Assembly (NCBI GenBank): GCA_001584585.1
Contig: LSYV01000061.1
Coordinates: forward strand, 106,359-167,352
DNA length: 60,994 bases
Origin: Gonium pectorale
Taxonomy: Eukaryota > Chlorophyta > Chlorophyceae > Chlamydomonadales > Volvocaceae
Reading direction: 5' to 3'
The translations under genes were made by a program, and so were the position numbers. Positions 44,405 to 57,591 of this stretch are shown in pieces; the first letter of the stretch is position 1; every line of letters begins with the position of its first letter. Below the pieces are notes generated by a model, which had not been told where the DNA came from, did no database searches, and was given only the letters and a program-made list of their open reading frames with translations.

Positions 44405-47400
44405 TCAAGCCGTGGCGTGCACCACCGCCGGCTCTGCGCCGGCCGCCCCCGCCTCCGCCCCCGCCTCCGCCGACGTGGACGGAAGCGGCAGCGTGGCGAG
44501 CCAACTGATGAGCGCCTCGTTGGCGGGGGCGGGCGTGTCGTCGTGGGGGCAGTGGCCGCTGTCCAGGCCCACCTTGACGGCGGAGGGGTAGAGCGCCTGG
44601 ATCTTGGCGGCCTGTGGGCAGGGGCCGGCGGAGGGCGGGGAGGCGGGGAGGAGGGCGGGGACTGTGTACGCGGGACGGGCGGTAGAATGCGGGTGACATG
44701 CTGCGCAGGGAAACGAGCACGCCAAGGGGAGAGAAAGAGTGAGAAAGAGATGAACGATGGGCGGGGAGGCCTTGCACGTGACAAAAGGAAAGCGCCGGCC
44801 GCTCACCCGCGCGGGCGTGATCCACGGGTCCTTGTCGCCCCACAGCAGCAGCAGCGGCACGCGCAGCTTGGCAAGCAGGCCGTCCACGTAGCGGGGCGGG
44901 CCGCGGGTGGAGTGGGAGACCAGGAAGAAGACGTCCGAGGCAGCCGGGTCCTTGGCGGGGTTCTGCAGGCCAGGGCGGGGGCGATATGAAGCGGGGACTA
45001 GGGGGGCCAGAGACAGTGGCCGCCTAAGAGAAGACGGCGCCGTGTCCACGGGGCAGCGTGGAAGGCGGGGGAGGGGACGCATGGGGGGCTGGCCCATGTG
45101 CTCGCTAGGCGCGGGTACACAGCGGATCCGTACACGCGGGCGGGGCAGACGCCACGAGGTAGGTAGGTAGGGAGGGACAAGACACCTTCGTCGCTCTGGG
45201 TAGCTGCTGTTATCAGCACTCCCGCAGCTACGGCCTACACCCAAGAGGCTGGATACACGACGCTGTTTGCGGTCCTCCCCCGAAACGAGGTTCCTGGTGG
45301 CAACTCGAGCAAGGTCCTTTCAGCTCCGTCGTTGCCCTTCGCAGCCGGCCATCTCCCCCCACCCCACCCCACCCCACCCCCCGACACACACGCACTCCAC
45401 ACATGCGCATTCCCGCGTACGGCCCGCTCCCGGTGGCCTCCAACCCCCTCCCTGCGCTCTCCCCCTCAATCGGCTCCGTCACGCACACGTAACACACGCG
45501 CACACATTCCGCACACGCGCATTTCCCACGAGCACGGCCCGCTCCCGGCCGCACCTCGATGCTGGTGACCAGGTCGTCGTCCACGCTGGAGTGGTCCACG
45601 TACACGAGCTGCAGCACCTCGCGGATGCGCTCGGGCTGCTTGGTGCGCAGGAAGGCAAAGTACATGACGCCGCGCTTGACCGAGCTGCCGGCCGGGGAAG
45701 GGTTGTGGGCAGGGGCAGGGGCAGGGGCAGGGGCAGGGGGAGGGAGTCTGGGCGGGGCTGGACTGCCGGGGAGGGCTGATCCTCCGGCTCTCTGAGAGGA
45801 ACGGAAAAGCCGGTCCCCCCCTTTCCAAGTAGCAAACTACCGTATCATACTGCTCGGTACACACGCCTTTCACCATGTGGCCTGCCCAACGGCGGCCCCT
45901 CGCCGCGGCTGCCGGTACCTCACCCCCCCCCCCTCGACCCTGCCCTCTACTCGACACGGGCGCGAGCACTCACGCTGCCACGCTGCGCTTGAGGCGAGCC
46001 CACCACGACTGGTCGGCCCACTCGGCCGCCTCGCGTGCGGCCGCCTCGGGGCCCCCCTCCTGGAAGGGACCCGCGCCGTTGAGCATCGCGACGGCGCGGA
46101 CCATGTCGGGCCTGCGGAGGGGCGGACGAGGTTTGCGGGCGGGGTTACTCGGTCCGTGGGCAAGCTGCTGAGCGACGCCCGCCGAGCGTGGTATCCGTGC
46201 ACACGCGTCCGCTACAGGTTGGGGGGTCGGGCGGAAGGCGGTGCAGGGACAGGTGTTGGAAGGAACGCGCTGCCGCCCAGTACGGGCGCGCGCGCCATGC
46301 CGGGTGAGGACAGGAAGGGTGCCTGGCACTGAGCGCTGGGTCGGTGGGCTCACGAGCGGTGACGACCCGCCACGAGCCGCTGCCCCCGCGGGCGCTGAAG
46401 CGGGTATGGGTAGACGTTACGGCAGTCATGCGCCCCCGGTACCCCACCCCACTACTGGTACTCGCACTTCGCCCATGGCCGCATGGCGCCCCTGTCCAAT
46501 AACCCCCGGGGCGCGGGACAGACGCGTGGCCTGCGGCCATGTCACACTGACCCGTGGGTCGCGGCCGTCGCCAGCGCCACGTAGCCGCCCAGCGAGTTGC
46601 CCGCCAGCACCACGGGCCCCGCGGAGGGGCCCACCACCTCGCGGATGAAGGCGGCCACCTGCTCCGACCACACCTGTCGGCGGGAGGGGGGCAGAGGGGG
46701 GGCGGCTTGAGAAGTTTGGGGCGCTCCGCCGGGAGGGGGAGGGGGTTGGCGGCAGGGGCGGGGATGAGAACTTGGGGTGGGCGAGGCGAGGATGAGACGT
46801 TGGGTACAGCAGCAGACAGCGGCTTGGACCAACGGAATGCAACGGCGCGGGATGTAGCTGGGCGGGGCGGGCTTTACATAGGTGGCGAGAGCCCTGCGAT
46901 GAATGGATAAGCAACGGGTTGTCGGAGTCACTTGGCCACACGTGGAGCGGCAGAGGCCGTCTGGCCCCATTCCCCGCCGTTCCTCAGCCCTCCAGCCGCT
47001 CCGCCGCCCGCTCCCGCCCCGCCCCATGCCCCAGCCCCTCCTCGCCCGGCTCCCGCCTTGCCCCGCCCCCCGTATCGCCCGTGCCCAGCGCCTGCTTTCC
47101 CCTCACCTCTCCGTTGCTGTAGTCCGTCCGGGCCTTCTCCGAGTAGCCGAAGCCCAACAGGTCCACCGCGAACACCTGGGTGCAGAGGGTGGCGGAGGGG
47201 CAGGTGGAGGGGGCAGGGGAGGACGCGGATACTAAGATGCCATGCGGTGGGGAGATTAAAGACACAGTTTTCGATGAGGGCGACGGGCCGGAAGCTGGAC
47301 GAATTCTCCCGTCAGGCGGTGGCGGAGGGGCAGGTTGAGGGGTGCCCGGGAGAAGAGGAGAGAGGGAGAGGGCGCAGGGAGTTGGAGGTGGTGCAGAGCA

Positions 47401-50400
47401 GGGTCTGCGCTGCAAGCGGAGAGCACGCAGGGCGAGGGGAAGGCACGGCGAGGCCTGCGTGTCAGAGGCCTGAGGCCGCAGAGGCGTCTGTGCGGATGGC
47501 CAGTCGCGGGGGGATCTTCTCCGAATGGCGGCAGGAAACGCAAATGCGACCCAATCGAGCCGCCTCCCCCCCCCGCCCCTCTTTCCTCCTTCCCATTTCA
47601 CACACTCACCCTCCCACCCCGTTTTGCTTGTGTTTTGCGCACCCTGTCCTGTTACCGGTGACCCCTCATGTGTGGGGCTCTCCGGCTCGACCGTGTTGTG
47701 GGGAAGCGCTTGCCGGTCCGCACACGGCCAGCTCCATTGCATCCTAACACCCCCTAGCCCTTGTCGCTCGTCCGCCGGTACGGCCCCCGTCACTTAGTGC
47801 ATGATCCGCCCCTTCCCCCATTTTTTCCACTGCAATTCGGTACAGGGTTTTGAGTGTGGCGCGTAACTGCTTTTCCCCTGTTTTACCTTGCCCGCCCCAC
47901 ATGTTCCATCACCATCCACTGCTAACTTCTTCTGCTGCTTCCGCCGTCCGCCCGCCCATCCCGTAGGTCAGTACAAAGTGATGAATGGGTCAGTGCCGTG
48001 GGGAAAGTCCGTCTGGGCAGACCCGCGCTCGCGGTGTCAGTGCTGTGCCAGTCTGTCCGCGTGTTAGGTTGGGCGGGTGGGCTTGGGGTCTCCGCCTCCT
48101 CCTCTTCTCTGTGTCAGCAATATATCAGCGACTACAACCGCAAAGGTATGCCACGGCACGGATCGCTCGTCGCTGACATCGCAGTTTTGCAGGTCGTCTT
48201 CACACCTTTCCAAGACCGTCGTTCCTCCTACTACTGAGTATGCGCTTCGGTGTCCACGACGCGACCCGTTTCCCGTTCCGTATTACCACCCCGCCCCGCT
48301 ATACCCCGGTGCCTGCCCCCGCCCTCTGGTCCGCCCGCCAGATCCCCGCCTCCCACTTTGCGTGCAGCTAGTGTCCAGGCCTGGCTCCGGGTGATCCATA
48401 TGCGCCCCGGCCCCCTTGAAGATTCCTAGCGATCGCGCGAACAACACACCCAGCTCCAGCCCCAACATGCCGCCGGCCCGCCGCCGCCGCGTCCGGCAAC
48501 ACCCGTTCCCACCCCCGCCATGTAACTCCCCCGTTACCCTTCTTCACTACCTCCCCACCCCACTCCACCCGCCATGCATCTCCCAAGGACCCCCGCCCCA
48601 CATTCCCACGCCGCCCCGGTGACGCACCTGGTATCCCGCGTCCACCAGGGCTGGCACATTGTACCGCCAGTGGTACGATGAGGCGCCGTACCCGTGTACG
48701 AGCACCACCACCGGGTCGCCCTGAAGGCCGAGTGGGGGTGGAGAGGCAATTGGGAGGCAGCCAAGGGGCGGGGAGCGGACGGGGCGGAGGTGGCGGAGCT
48801 GGGTAACCCAACCGCAGCGGCCATGCGTCCCACACACAACAGCCTGCCCCCGAGAAGCGGCGGCCATACAGCACTTACCTCCACCTAGCTGTATCATGCG
48901 CCCCTACGCGTCTGTCCTTTGAGAGTGGTGGAGGGCATTCGGATCCCCGGCCCGCTCGACCTCGCGCCCCCCGCCTCCTTCCCTGTGGCGCCCGCGCACC
49001 TGCTGCCCAGCCTTGATGTAGTGGATCTTGCGCCGCTCGCCGCGCCACTCCCAGTCCCAGTAGTACCAGCCTGGCGGGGCACGGGAAGCGCCAGGGGAGG
49101 CGGGGTGGGTAAGGGAGGGAGGATGGCGTTCCCGGGTCAGAGTGCGAGCATCTGGGTGTCGGCAGCGACTGGGTAATGGTGTGTGTGACTGTGTGTGTGT
49201 GGTGTTACATCTCCGGGCCGACGCTGGCCAGGGGCGCTACCCGCCCCAACGCAAGACCACCTCAACGCCGCGAGGCGAGGGGTGTGGGGGACCGCTGTTC
49301 CCCCTTGCTCAACCCAAAGGGACAGCCTGCAGCCCTAAGCAACTGCAGCTGCCCTGCAAAACCCGCCGCAGTGCTGCTCCTCTGTTCGTCCGAGCAGCTG
49401 CTGCACACCTCAGTCCTTGCCGCACGGGACCAGCCCCTAAGTGTGGTGCTGGTCACGCGTTTCATAGCAGTCCAAACAGAAATATGGGTCCAGATATGGC
49501 CCGTTCACCCGAGATACTAGCGGCAAGTGTGTGTGGAGAGGGTTCGAACATTTACGGGCCGGGCGCCAGCAACATTCGTCCGTCCGTCCGTCGTCGTCGT
49601 GGGTGTTGGGGGGAGGGACAATTGCATTCAGAAAGGGCGTCAGCTACGGCAACACGTCACGACGNNNNNNNNNNNNNNNNNNNNCCCCAACGACAAGACC
49701 ACCTACAACGCCGCGAGGCGAGGGGTGTGGGGGACCGCTGTTCCCCCCTTGCTCAACCCAAAGGGACAGCCTGCAGCCCTAAGCAACTGCAGCTGCCCTG
49801 CAAAACCCGCCGCAGTGCTGCTCCTCTGTTCGTCCGAGCAGCTGCTGCACACCTCAGTCCTTGCCGCACGGGACCAGCCCCTAAGTGTGGTGCTGGTCAC
49901 GCGTTTCATAGCAGTCCAAACAGAAATATGGGTCCAGATATGGCCCGTTCACCCGAGATACTAGCGGCAAGTGTGTGTGGAGAGGGTTCGAACATTTACG
50001 GGCCGGGCGCCAGCAACATTCGTCCGTCCGTCCGTCGTCGTCGTGGGTGTTGGGGGAGGGACAATGCATTCAGAAAGGGCGTCAGCTACGGCAACACGTC
50101 ACGACGGGCGATCAGCCAGTCAGAGTACCACGTCCACTCGCGCCCACGGCGCGCCGCCACGAGGGCCGCTCTGCGCCCGCCCGCCCGCCCGCTCGCCCGC
50201 TACCGTACTGTCGTACCGCTTGGCTCGTACTTGATGCGCCGCAGGCCGTTGCGCTGGTCTAGCTCGTACGCCAGCTGACACACCGGCTGGGGATGGCACG
50301 CGCGGGGGGCGGGGCGGGGCGGGGCGGGAGGAGGACAGGGTTGGGGGTTGGATTGGAGCCCTTTGCGCGGCTTCGGGGTGGGTGAGGGCAGGCACAAACG

Positions 50401-51658
50401 AGCGGGCATAGGGGCCATGAGGCAACAGCCTCAGCGGCGCAGTCACGCCCCGGGGGAGCGGGAGCCTCGGCAAGGCGCAGACGCGCCTCCCCTGCCGCCT
50501 TTTCCACCATCGCGTTTCACATCTACGCTGCCCCCCTGCCGCGCGCGGTCGGGCGTGGCTGGGATGGCGGCCGGTGGCGGCGTGCGCCACGGTGCGGCCT
50601 CATCGGCATCGCTCCGGTCATTTGTATGGCATGGCGGTCCTGCGGTCCTATCCGGCAAGGAGGGCCGATGCCCCTCAGGCTGGGCCGGTGGGGCCCTCTC
50701 AGGATCCATCAGATGGTGGGCCCACCCGAGCCCTGCGCGCCAGACGCCGCGGCCGGAGGGAGGGGCCTGGCGGCGGAGCCGTGACGCAGCGCACGCGGCA
50801 TCGTTATTCCCTACCCATACGCACACTCGGAAGCCAGCCGGCCGGGTAGCTGGTGCCCCCAGCCCTGGTCATTAGTCCGCCCGTCCGTCGCCGCAGGGGC
50901 GGCACCCCACCCAGCGCAACCCAGGCCCCACTGCGCTAGGCCACCCGCCTGCCAGCCTGACCCGTGCACACAGTTTACGCCTAGACGCACGCGTAATGCA
51001 GCCACGTCGCCCTCACATGCACGGGTGCGGGCGCTCGGGGATCCCCGTGGGTGTCGACCTGCCCACCGAGGGCGGCAGCAACCCGCCCACCCGCCTGCCT
51101 GCCCGCCCGCCTGCTTGCCCGCCCGCCTGCCTCCCCGCTTGAAACGCCCGCCCGCCCGCCTTCCTGCCTGCCTGCCTTTCCTAGCAGTGCGGATGTGTAC
51201 AACGCAGGGAGGCATCGCAGCCCTCCGGCAGAGCAGCCTTCCAGCAGCAGCACACAGACCCAAAGCACCGTGTAGGTTCGCGCACACGGGACGCTAGCAA
51301 ACCTACCCCTATAACTGGAGGCGCACGGTTTCGCGCAGACACCCCACTCCTCTCGCCGGCAGCGAGCCCAGACCCAAGTAAGGGATGGGAGTGGACAGGA
51401 CGTGCGGGGGAGCTGATGGGATAAAAGGATCCCCAAGATACACACCTGGCTCATCTTCGTAGGAGCTACGCCGTCGGTGTCCGCGAGGGCCGCTGCACGA
51501 GGCCCACCCGGTGACGAAGGCATCATACGGGGTCCACACCCGGCGCGCGCCCGGCTTGGAGCGAGCACGGAAGTCCTATTAACAGCTTTCATAATGCCAG
51601 CACAATCTGCCGGAGTGCGGGCCTGCAAGCGCGCGCTCATGTTTGGCGCGGCCTTCAT
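44405..51658 (-). CDS. Alpha/beta hydrolase, plastid-type (At4g36530/pheophytinase-like)
   Basis: This is an alpha/beta-fold serine hydrolase whose substrate is not shown by sequence. Ten exons join in phase: 51446-51658, 50217-50286, 49000-49070, 48628-48720, 47107-47175, 46552-46673, 45974-46111, 45555-45684, 44807-44962, 44405-44611, giving 422 residues. The N-terminal 70 residues are Ala/Arg/Ser-rich (MKAAPNMSARLQAR...) and fit a chloroplast transit peptide; a downstream ATG at 51592 is an alternative. After WYYWDWEWRGERRKIHYI come the oxyanion loop VLVHGYGAS (near 127), VDLLGFGYSEKA, the nucleophile elbow LAGNSLGGY with Ser199, LLLLWGDKDPW with Asp345/347, and GHCPHDD with His374. Order and spacing match land-plant hydrolases related to pheophytinase. 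One intron carries a 20-N assembly gap. Confidence 0.9.
45712..45744. repeat. GGGGCA hexanucleotide repeat
   Basis: About five copies of GGGGCA in an intron of the alpha/beta hydrolase gene. Confidence 0.9.
49244..50106. repeat. Two 421-bp near-identical copies flanking an N gap
   Basis: 49244-49664 and 49685-50106 are the same sequence. They differ mainly by single-base insertions or deletions, for example a C-run after GCTGTT, a G-run before AGGGACAA, and two bases missing near 49252-49265. They abut the 20-N gap and sit in one hydrolase intron. This pattern is typical of a false duplication at a contig join. Confidence 0.85.
49665..49684. other. Assembly gap of 20 N
   Basis: Twenty undetermined bases, evidently a scaffold join. 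Confidence 0.99.
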
Positions 51659-54014
51659 CGAAGATTGATGCAATAACGAGTGCATCATGCAAACGGCAAT
51701 GCCGCAAGATAGACAATTCGTTTCGCTGCAATTCGCAAACCACTCATCGATCAACGAATTCCGTTGTCTCAGTCAACACCTGCCTGCCCACCCCCAGAGC
51801 CGCTATCCGCCTATCGCCTGCCATCTCCAATAGCCGCTTGGGCACAACCCTAAAATCGCCATATAGCACATGTGCACAAAACGTCAACCGTAGTTCAGCT
51901 CGTCCTGCACATGTCGTAAGTGCCTGTGCGTGTCGACTGCCATGTCAGTGTCAGTGTTATGCACATTTCACGCGAAATCGCTTACGTGTGCAGCGTGCGC
52001 CTGGGACGCGGCAAGGTGCGCTTCTCCTGCTGCCTGCTTAAGAAAGGCTATGGCCCCGCTAAGCCCCGTGCGGCCGTGCCCCACCCTGCCCCACGCATCA
52101 CTTACGCCTGAATGGCCTTAAGCAGGGCCTCACGCCTGACGCTGGGAGTTCGCGCCAACGGTTCATTACTTGTGGCCAAGCACAGACAAGGAAACGAGCA
52201 AACAGCATGTCGTGTGCCACCGGCAAAATCTCGGCACCACAGTCGTCCACATCATGTGGGGCCTGCGCCACACCTGTACGGCAGCGTGCGCCTCGGGGGC
52301 GTGTGCCGGTCCGCCGTATCTGCGGGCGGATCTGGCGTTTCCCATCTTGCAAGCATACCTTTGCCGGTCGCAAGAATGGGGATCCCCGCGGCCCCGCCCG
52401 GCTCCGGTGAACAGCATGTACCTGCTGTGAAGGCATGGAGGTGCTCCCCGAGTCCTCCTGGTCTGTTTCTCTCCTGTCCCTCCTGTCCTGGCGTTCTTCC
52501 CGTCTTCTCCTTTGTTTTCGTCGTCCCGTCTTCTCCTTTGTTTTCGTCGTCCCGCGTTCTTGTTATGTGAGCTTTAGGTGCAGAGCTCCTTCTCTTGGTG
52601 TGCGTACCGTCGGTGAGATCGGCGCTTGGTCTTGGCTGCCGTGGTGCGCTGTCACTGGGGCAGGTTTTCGTTGGCTCTCGTCACGGCCCCGATCTATCTA
52701 CCCCTCCCGATGTCTGCGCCCTTTTTTGCCTCTCCTCCTGTAACCTTTAAACATAAGAAAGGGAGACCTACTGGCACCGCAAGCATACAGTTGGCGACAC
52801 ATCTAAACCCCTTCAACTGCACAGGTTCAAGGGTCCATAGGTATTTGTGTGCCCGCCAGGGCTCTAGGAAGTGCAAAACTCTAGGAAGTTGACAAAGGCT
52901 AAGTCCAACCGAGTCTTATGTGACAACTCGTTGACACGTACCGTTCGTACAAACTTATAAGGTTCATACAACCGCTGAGTAGCCGCGGGCCACTCGCGGG
53001 GCCACTCATAGCGCAAAGCGTCCAGCACGGCAACCACTTCAGTAGCCCATCAGTGAGGGGACCTTTTCCTACAAGCCATAAAAAAGAGAGATCTGCAAAA
53101 GAAAGAGGGAGCCCTGGGAGCCCGCCTCTACGGTCATACATGCCCGAAGGCACGATGTTTCCAGTTGGGCGGGCGGGTACAAAGCAAAGCAGGGGACGTT
53201 CCTCCCGCCCGCCAAAACCATCTCCAAAACAAAGGCATCATGATAAACAGTGCCCGCACCTCCCACTAAACGGTTCCAGAACTCACAAAACTCGACCCAC
53301 AGGACCTTTTACGAAGCCAGAAATGGTGTAGAGGCAACTGCCCGAGCTCCCCCAAAAGCAGCTGGTGCAAGTCAGATCGGCTGTAGGGATCGCCAGGATG
53401 CTGGCCGGGGGCATGCTATGCGGTATCACCAACTCGCCCACGGCTGCGGAGCCAGCAGGAGAGTCAATGGGCGGCTGGGGGCGTCAGGTCCCACTTGGCC
53501 TCCGTGTGCGAGGCTGTGTGCATTGGGTCCAGGCGGGGTATGCGCTGGGCTTGGTGTGAGCACTGCAGCAATGTTTCTGGAAGTCCTCAAAAGCTACCGC
53601 ATACCGAGCCAGTGCGGTCATCATTTGCATGTGCGGTTGGGTAACGCGAGCTTCCTCGCTGCGAAGTAATGCACCAGCAACAGGAATATCTTGCTTGCAC
53701 AACCATTCAGCATTGTACCCAAGTACCCAAGTGCTGCTTGGGCGGTTCAGCTGGTGCAAATGTCCTGGCCTGATACCAACGTATCGTCGTGCATGTCAAC
53801 TGATAAGTAATGGAGAGACATCTCTCGTATGCGGTAACACAGGGGGTGACTTCTCGGCAATGACATTCTTACAAGCATCGATTACCCGCTATCGTACGGC
53901 ACGCCATATAACCAGCCAAACCCCAGCATCTCCAGCACTTTCAAGCCCTCCCATACTCAAAGTTCTCTTGAGCCCCAAATTACCCGTTGCCCTCCTACAC
54001 TCCGACTCTCCAAG
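51659..54014. other. Intergenic region between the hydrolase and the flavodoxin genes
   Basis: Contains the third dispersed-repeat copy (53095-53200) and a double copy of a 24-base pyrimidine-rich unit (CCCGTCTTCTCCTTTGTTTTCGT) near 52497-52550. No convincing gene. Confidence 0.5.
53095..53200 (+). repeat. Dispersed repeat, copy 3 (diverged)
   Basis: Shares CTCTACGGTCATACA and CGATGTTTCCAG at the same spacing as copies 1 and 2, with more divergent flanks. Confidence 0.65.
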
Positions 54015-55543
54015 ATGGCCGTGAAAGTCTATATCATTTTTTACAGTATGTATGGGCACATCAAGACAATGGCTGAGGCCGTGAAGAAGGTTAGCTGGCA
54101 GAATGGCAGAACAGGGTTGATGGAATGTTCCGTGCTTCTTCCGTCAACACGGCCCTTCCGTCGCCTTGCGCAATGCAGGGTGTGGAGTCTGTCGAGGGTG
54201 TGGAAGCAACCATCTACCAGGTGCGAAGTTGCGACACGTTGACCTGTTGTTTGTTTCCTTGCCTAACCTGTCTTGCGACGGGTGTATTCGTTTTGCAGGT
54301 GGCAGAGACGCTGCCCGAGGAAGTCCTGGGGAAGATGCACGCACCGCCAAAGTCGGACTACCCCATCATTGACCCCCAGACGCTGCCCGATGCCGACGGC
54401 TTTGTGTTTGGCTTCCCCACCCGGTAGGCCGGTTTAGGGATCTAGTCACTGGTTGGGATCAGGGACGATACAGTCCCACCTGCACACGCTGCTCCGGCGA
54501 CCTGGGGTGGTCAAGGGTTCTGGGGCTGGTTCTTTCTCCAGTCTTTCCAGCTGAGCACGACATCACCGCACATGGCCGCACGCACGCACACTTCGTACTG
54601 CCCTTTCCTTTCCCCTGATGATGCCACCGTTATACCTTGCATCCTCGTTTGCAGCTTCGGCATGATGGCCGCCCAGATGAAGGCCTTCTTCGACACCACC
54701 GGCGGTCTGTGGCAGAAGGGCGCCCTGCACGGCAAGCCCGCCTCCATGTTCACCTCCACCGCCACCCAGGGCGGCGGCCAGGAGACCACCATCATGACTG
54801 CCGTGACCCAGCTGGCTCACCACGGTGAGAGTTGCATTAGGGCACCGTATGTAGCTTGTGTGCAGTGTTGATGTATTTACACACGCCCGTGAACCTGGCT
54901 TTCGAGATGTTGCCATCCACCCTCCCCGCAATGCAGGTATGATCTACGTGCCGACTGGCTTCGGGGCCGGCAGCATTATGTTCGGTGTGCAGGAGCCCCG
55001 CGGCGGCTCGGCCTGGGGCGCCGGCACCCTGGCTGCTCCGGACGGCTCGCGCACTCCGTCGGAGGTGGAGCTGGCGCAGGCGGAGTTCATGGTGGGTCCC
55101 CGAGTGCTCGGCCCTGGGATAAATATTGCCTGTGGCCAGCAACGTGTGGATGGGACTTAGGTTGGGAAAGGGCATCACACCCGTCTCGACTCCACATTCC
55201 CGCGTACGACAGCTTATTGCAGTGGGGAACTGCTTTGCGCGTGCGGAAAGGGCCCGGCATACTGCACCCCGTCTCGAGCGACTTGAAATGCTGTCCCGTC
55301 TGAAGCGCACCCTTGAGACTGCAGACGGCATGGCACCATCTTGACCAGCACCTCTCTTTAGCCATGTTGAGAGTTGGGCACAACGCCTCACCACTCTCGC
55401 CCGTTTCTTTCCTGTTCGGATTTCGCACCCGTCCCTTGCTCCACGCCCGCCTTGTTAATCTGACCGTATGCTCCCACCCACGCTCTCCAACCGGTCCGCA
55501 GGGCAAGAACCTGGCGGGTGTGGCGAAGAAGCTGAAGGCGTAA
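54015..55543 (+). CDS. WrbA/FQR1-type flavodoxin NAD(P)H:quinone oxidoreductase
   Basis: These FMN enzymes reduce quinones by two electrons, protecting against semiquinone radicals. Six exons join in phase: 54015-54089, 54179-54220, 54299-54423, 54655-54824, 54937-55091, 55502-55543, giving 202 residues, the usual family length. The FMN-phosphate loop is [17 protein letters not shown] at about 7-23. Then come [39 protein letters not shown] and the family signature [12 protein letters not shown], followed by [12 protein letters not shown]. There is no N-terminal targeting sequence, so it is likely cytosolic. A paralog follows 2 kb downstream on the same strand. Confidence 0.94.
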
Positions 55544-57591
55544 GCCGAGGATGGTGGCGCTGCTGAGACTGACGGAGATTGATGCGTGCGGTGTTCATTG
55601 GATCTGTAATTACTGAGCGCCTGTGGGTCTTACATATGCGATCTATGCTGTTCGTCATTCCGGTATTTTCAACGGCCACGTCACTTGCACCATTGTAGTG
55701 GTCCATTCCAAGGGCTTTGACTGGTGGTTTATGGGGGCGCTGACCGCGCCCTGCCGTGCGGTCCCTTGCGTGCGTAGCCACTGTGCTGAGGAGGGAGCTT
55801 GGGAACTTGCATGATGAGAATGCAGGTGCGCCGTGTACGTTATGTAGGAGCGGTCTATCAGGCGAAGGGTAGATACGTTTTTAAGGTGCCCTGCTGGAAC
55901 CAGTGGCCCAGGTCTTGCGGCTGCCCAAGAACCCGTATGAACTTGTACGAACCCAATGGGAAGCCAGTGAATGAGATGAAGCCAAAACATCATTGGCTGC
56001 CTTGTAAACTGATCCCGTTCGGCAAACGCTGTGTCTTGCAAGCTGGCTGCTCAATAGTAACAGCTCATCAGGCAGCTAAGTTAACAGCTGGCAGTATCAA
56101 GTCGTCCTACCTGTTCCCCGACACCACGGTCTGGCCTGCTGGGCACGGACACTGGGGTACCACTCCTGGCCAGGGCTAAGTCCGGGGAAGGGCAAACTTT
56201 GAGGGGTCGTAACATCCCTTGCAAAAAATGCTTCGAGGTTGGGGAAGCTAGGGAAGCTTCGTCATGGAACCCCCTTGGGGCCTACCACAGGCCGATCCTC
56301 GAATTACTTTTTGCCGTCTGCCGTACAGGGCCTGCCGTACTAGGGGTGTCCACACGGGACCCAGAAAATGTTTCGCTCAACACATGATTTATATATGCCG
56401 CCCGTCACCAAGGGGTTCTTGGCCCCGCCCACCAACCCGACGCCGCCTCACCACACCCACGCACGCCGACATTACACAGCCCTTGGCCCCCAGGACTATT
56501 CCCATAGGGTATACGTATGATACTGTATGTTTCTATGAAGGAAGGGCGGGCTTTTGGGCGCGGACTCAGCCGTCTGCTACACGAACCCTGGAGTGGTACC
56601 CGGGTGTGCACGGATCCAGTACATTCAGAGCACCCAGACGGCCCTCAGCTACCACCTACCAGTACACTGTGTGCACTCCATATGTCAGTTATATATGGTG
56701 TACGAGGCGGGGCACTGTCTAGGAGCGGGGTGGGGCCGTAGCGTGCTCACCACCTACTTTAACCGCGCCAGCGCAAATCGGACCAGGACGAGCGGTTCAA
56801 GTTCACGTTTAACTGAGCAGCTGCAATACAACTTGCACCTGCTTTACAACGAAGGAAGGTCTGCAGTATGGGCTTAGGTTACAGGGGCCGTGCAGAAATG
56901 GACCAAGAACTTCCCTATGCCATCAGCGGAGCACGCCACCCTGCTCGTGCCACGTAACTGTGTGCATTAATGATATATTCATCATTGTCAGCTCGTCAGC
57001 CTCGACGCCGTGGTGTCGCCTCCCAGTGGACTACCCCCCGTCGACGACCCACGGGTCCGCCATGCGCATTCCATCACAAACGAGGATTCAGCGATAGAGA
57101 CATTCGTCAGGCAACATGATTTTCGTTTGTGCTGTTGACATCCCATACATGGCCTGCGGCGGCGAAGCTTCCTGACGCGCCATCCCAAGATGACCACCAA
57201 TGAAAGTGTTATCATCGTTCTAATCAACTGCAGCCCAGGTTTTTGGTCTGGGTCATCGAGAAGGGATGACAACGTAACACCGTCCGTTGACAAAACTGCT
57301 CCCGTCATCCAATAATGTATTGAAATGCATAGGGGTGGACTAAATACATAACTTGTTGGTCGTGGAACGGTTATGGAATCAGCCCGACTGACACCGCACC
57401 GACCTCGACCTTGCTCCGCAACGCCACGCTGTTGACGCTATAGTACAGCGCATCTGCCAGTAATAAAAACATATTACTTATACTCTTTCGCACCCCTTTT
57501 CATATTACGTTGAACAATCACTCGTTTGACCGCCCATCGCAGCGACCTGTGATACCTGCTTGCTCACCCCCGATTCTGCACAGCCAATAAC
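55544..57591. other. Spacer between the tandem flavodoxin genes
   Basis: No gene seen. A TTTATATATG motif lies near 56388, too far from the next start to assign. The last 150 bases before the second gene are A/T-rich (AATAAAAACATATTACTTAT near 57462) and probably hold its promoter. Confidence 0.45.
55605..55609 (+). terminator. Possible TGTAA polyadenylation signal
   Basis: TGTAA 62 bases after the stop of the first flavodoxin gene. Confidence 0.45.

Noticed and set aside
51050..51175. CCCG/CCTG-rich tract in a hydrolase intron as a structured repeat
   Set aside because: Units are irregular and the stretch looks like ordinary low-complexity intron sequence.
56380..56400. TTTATATATG as a TATA box for the second flavodoxin gene
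   Set aside because: It is about 1.2 kb upstream of that start codon with no gene in between, so the assignment cannot be supported.
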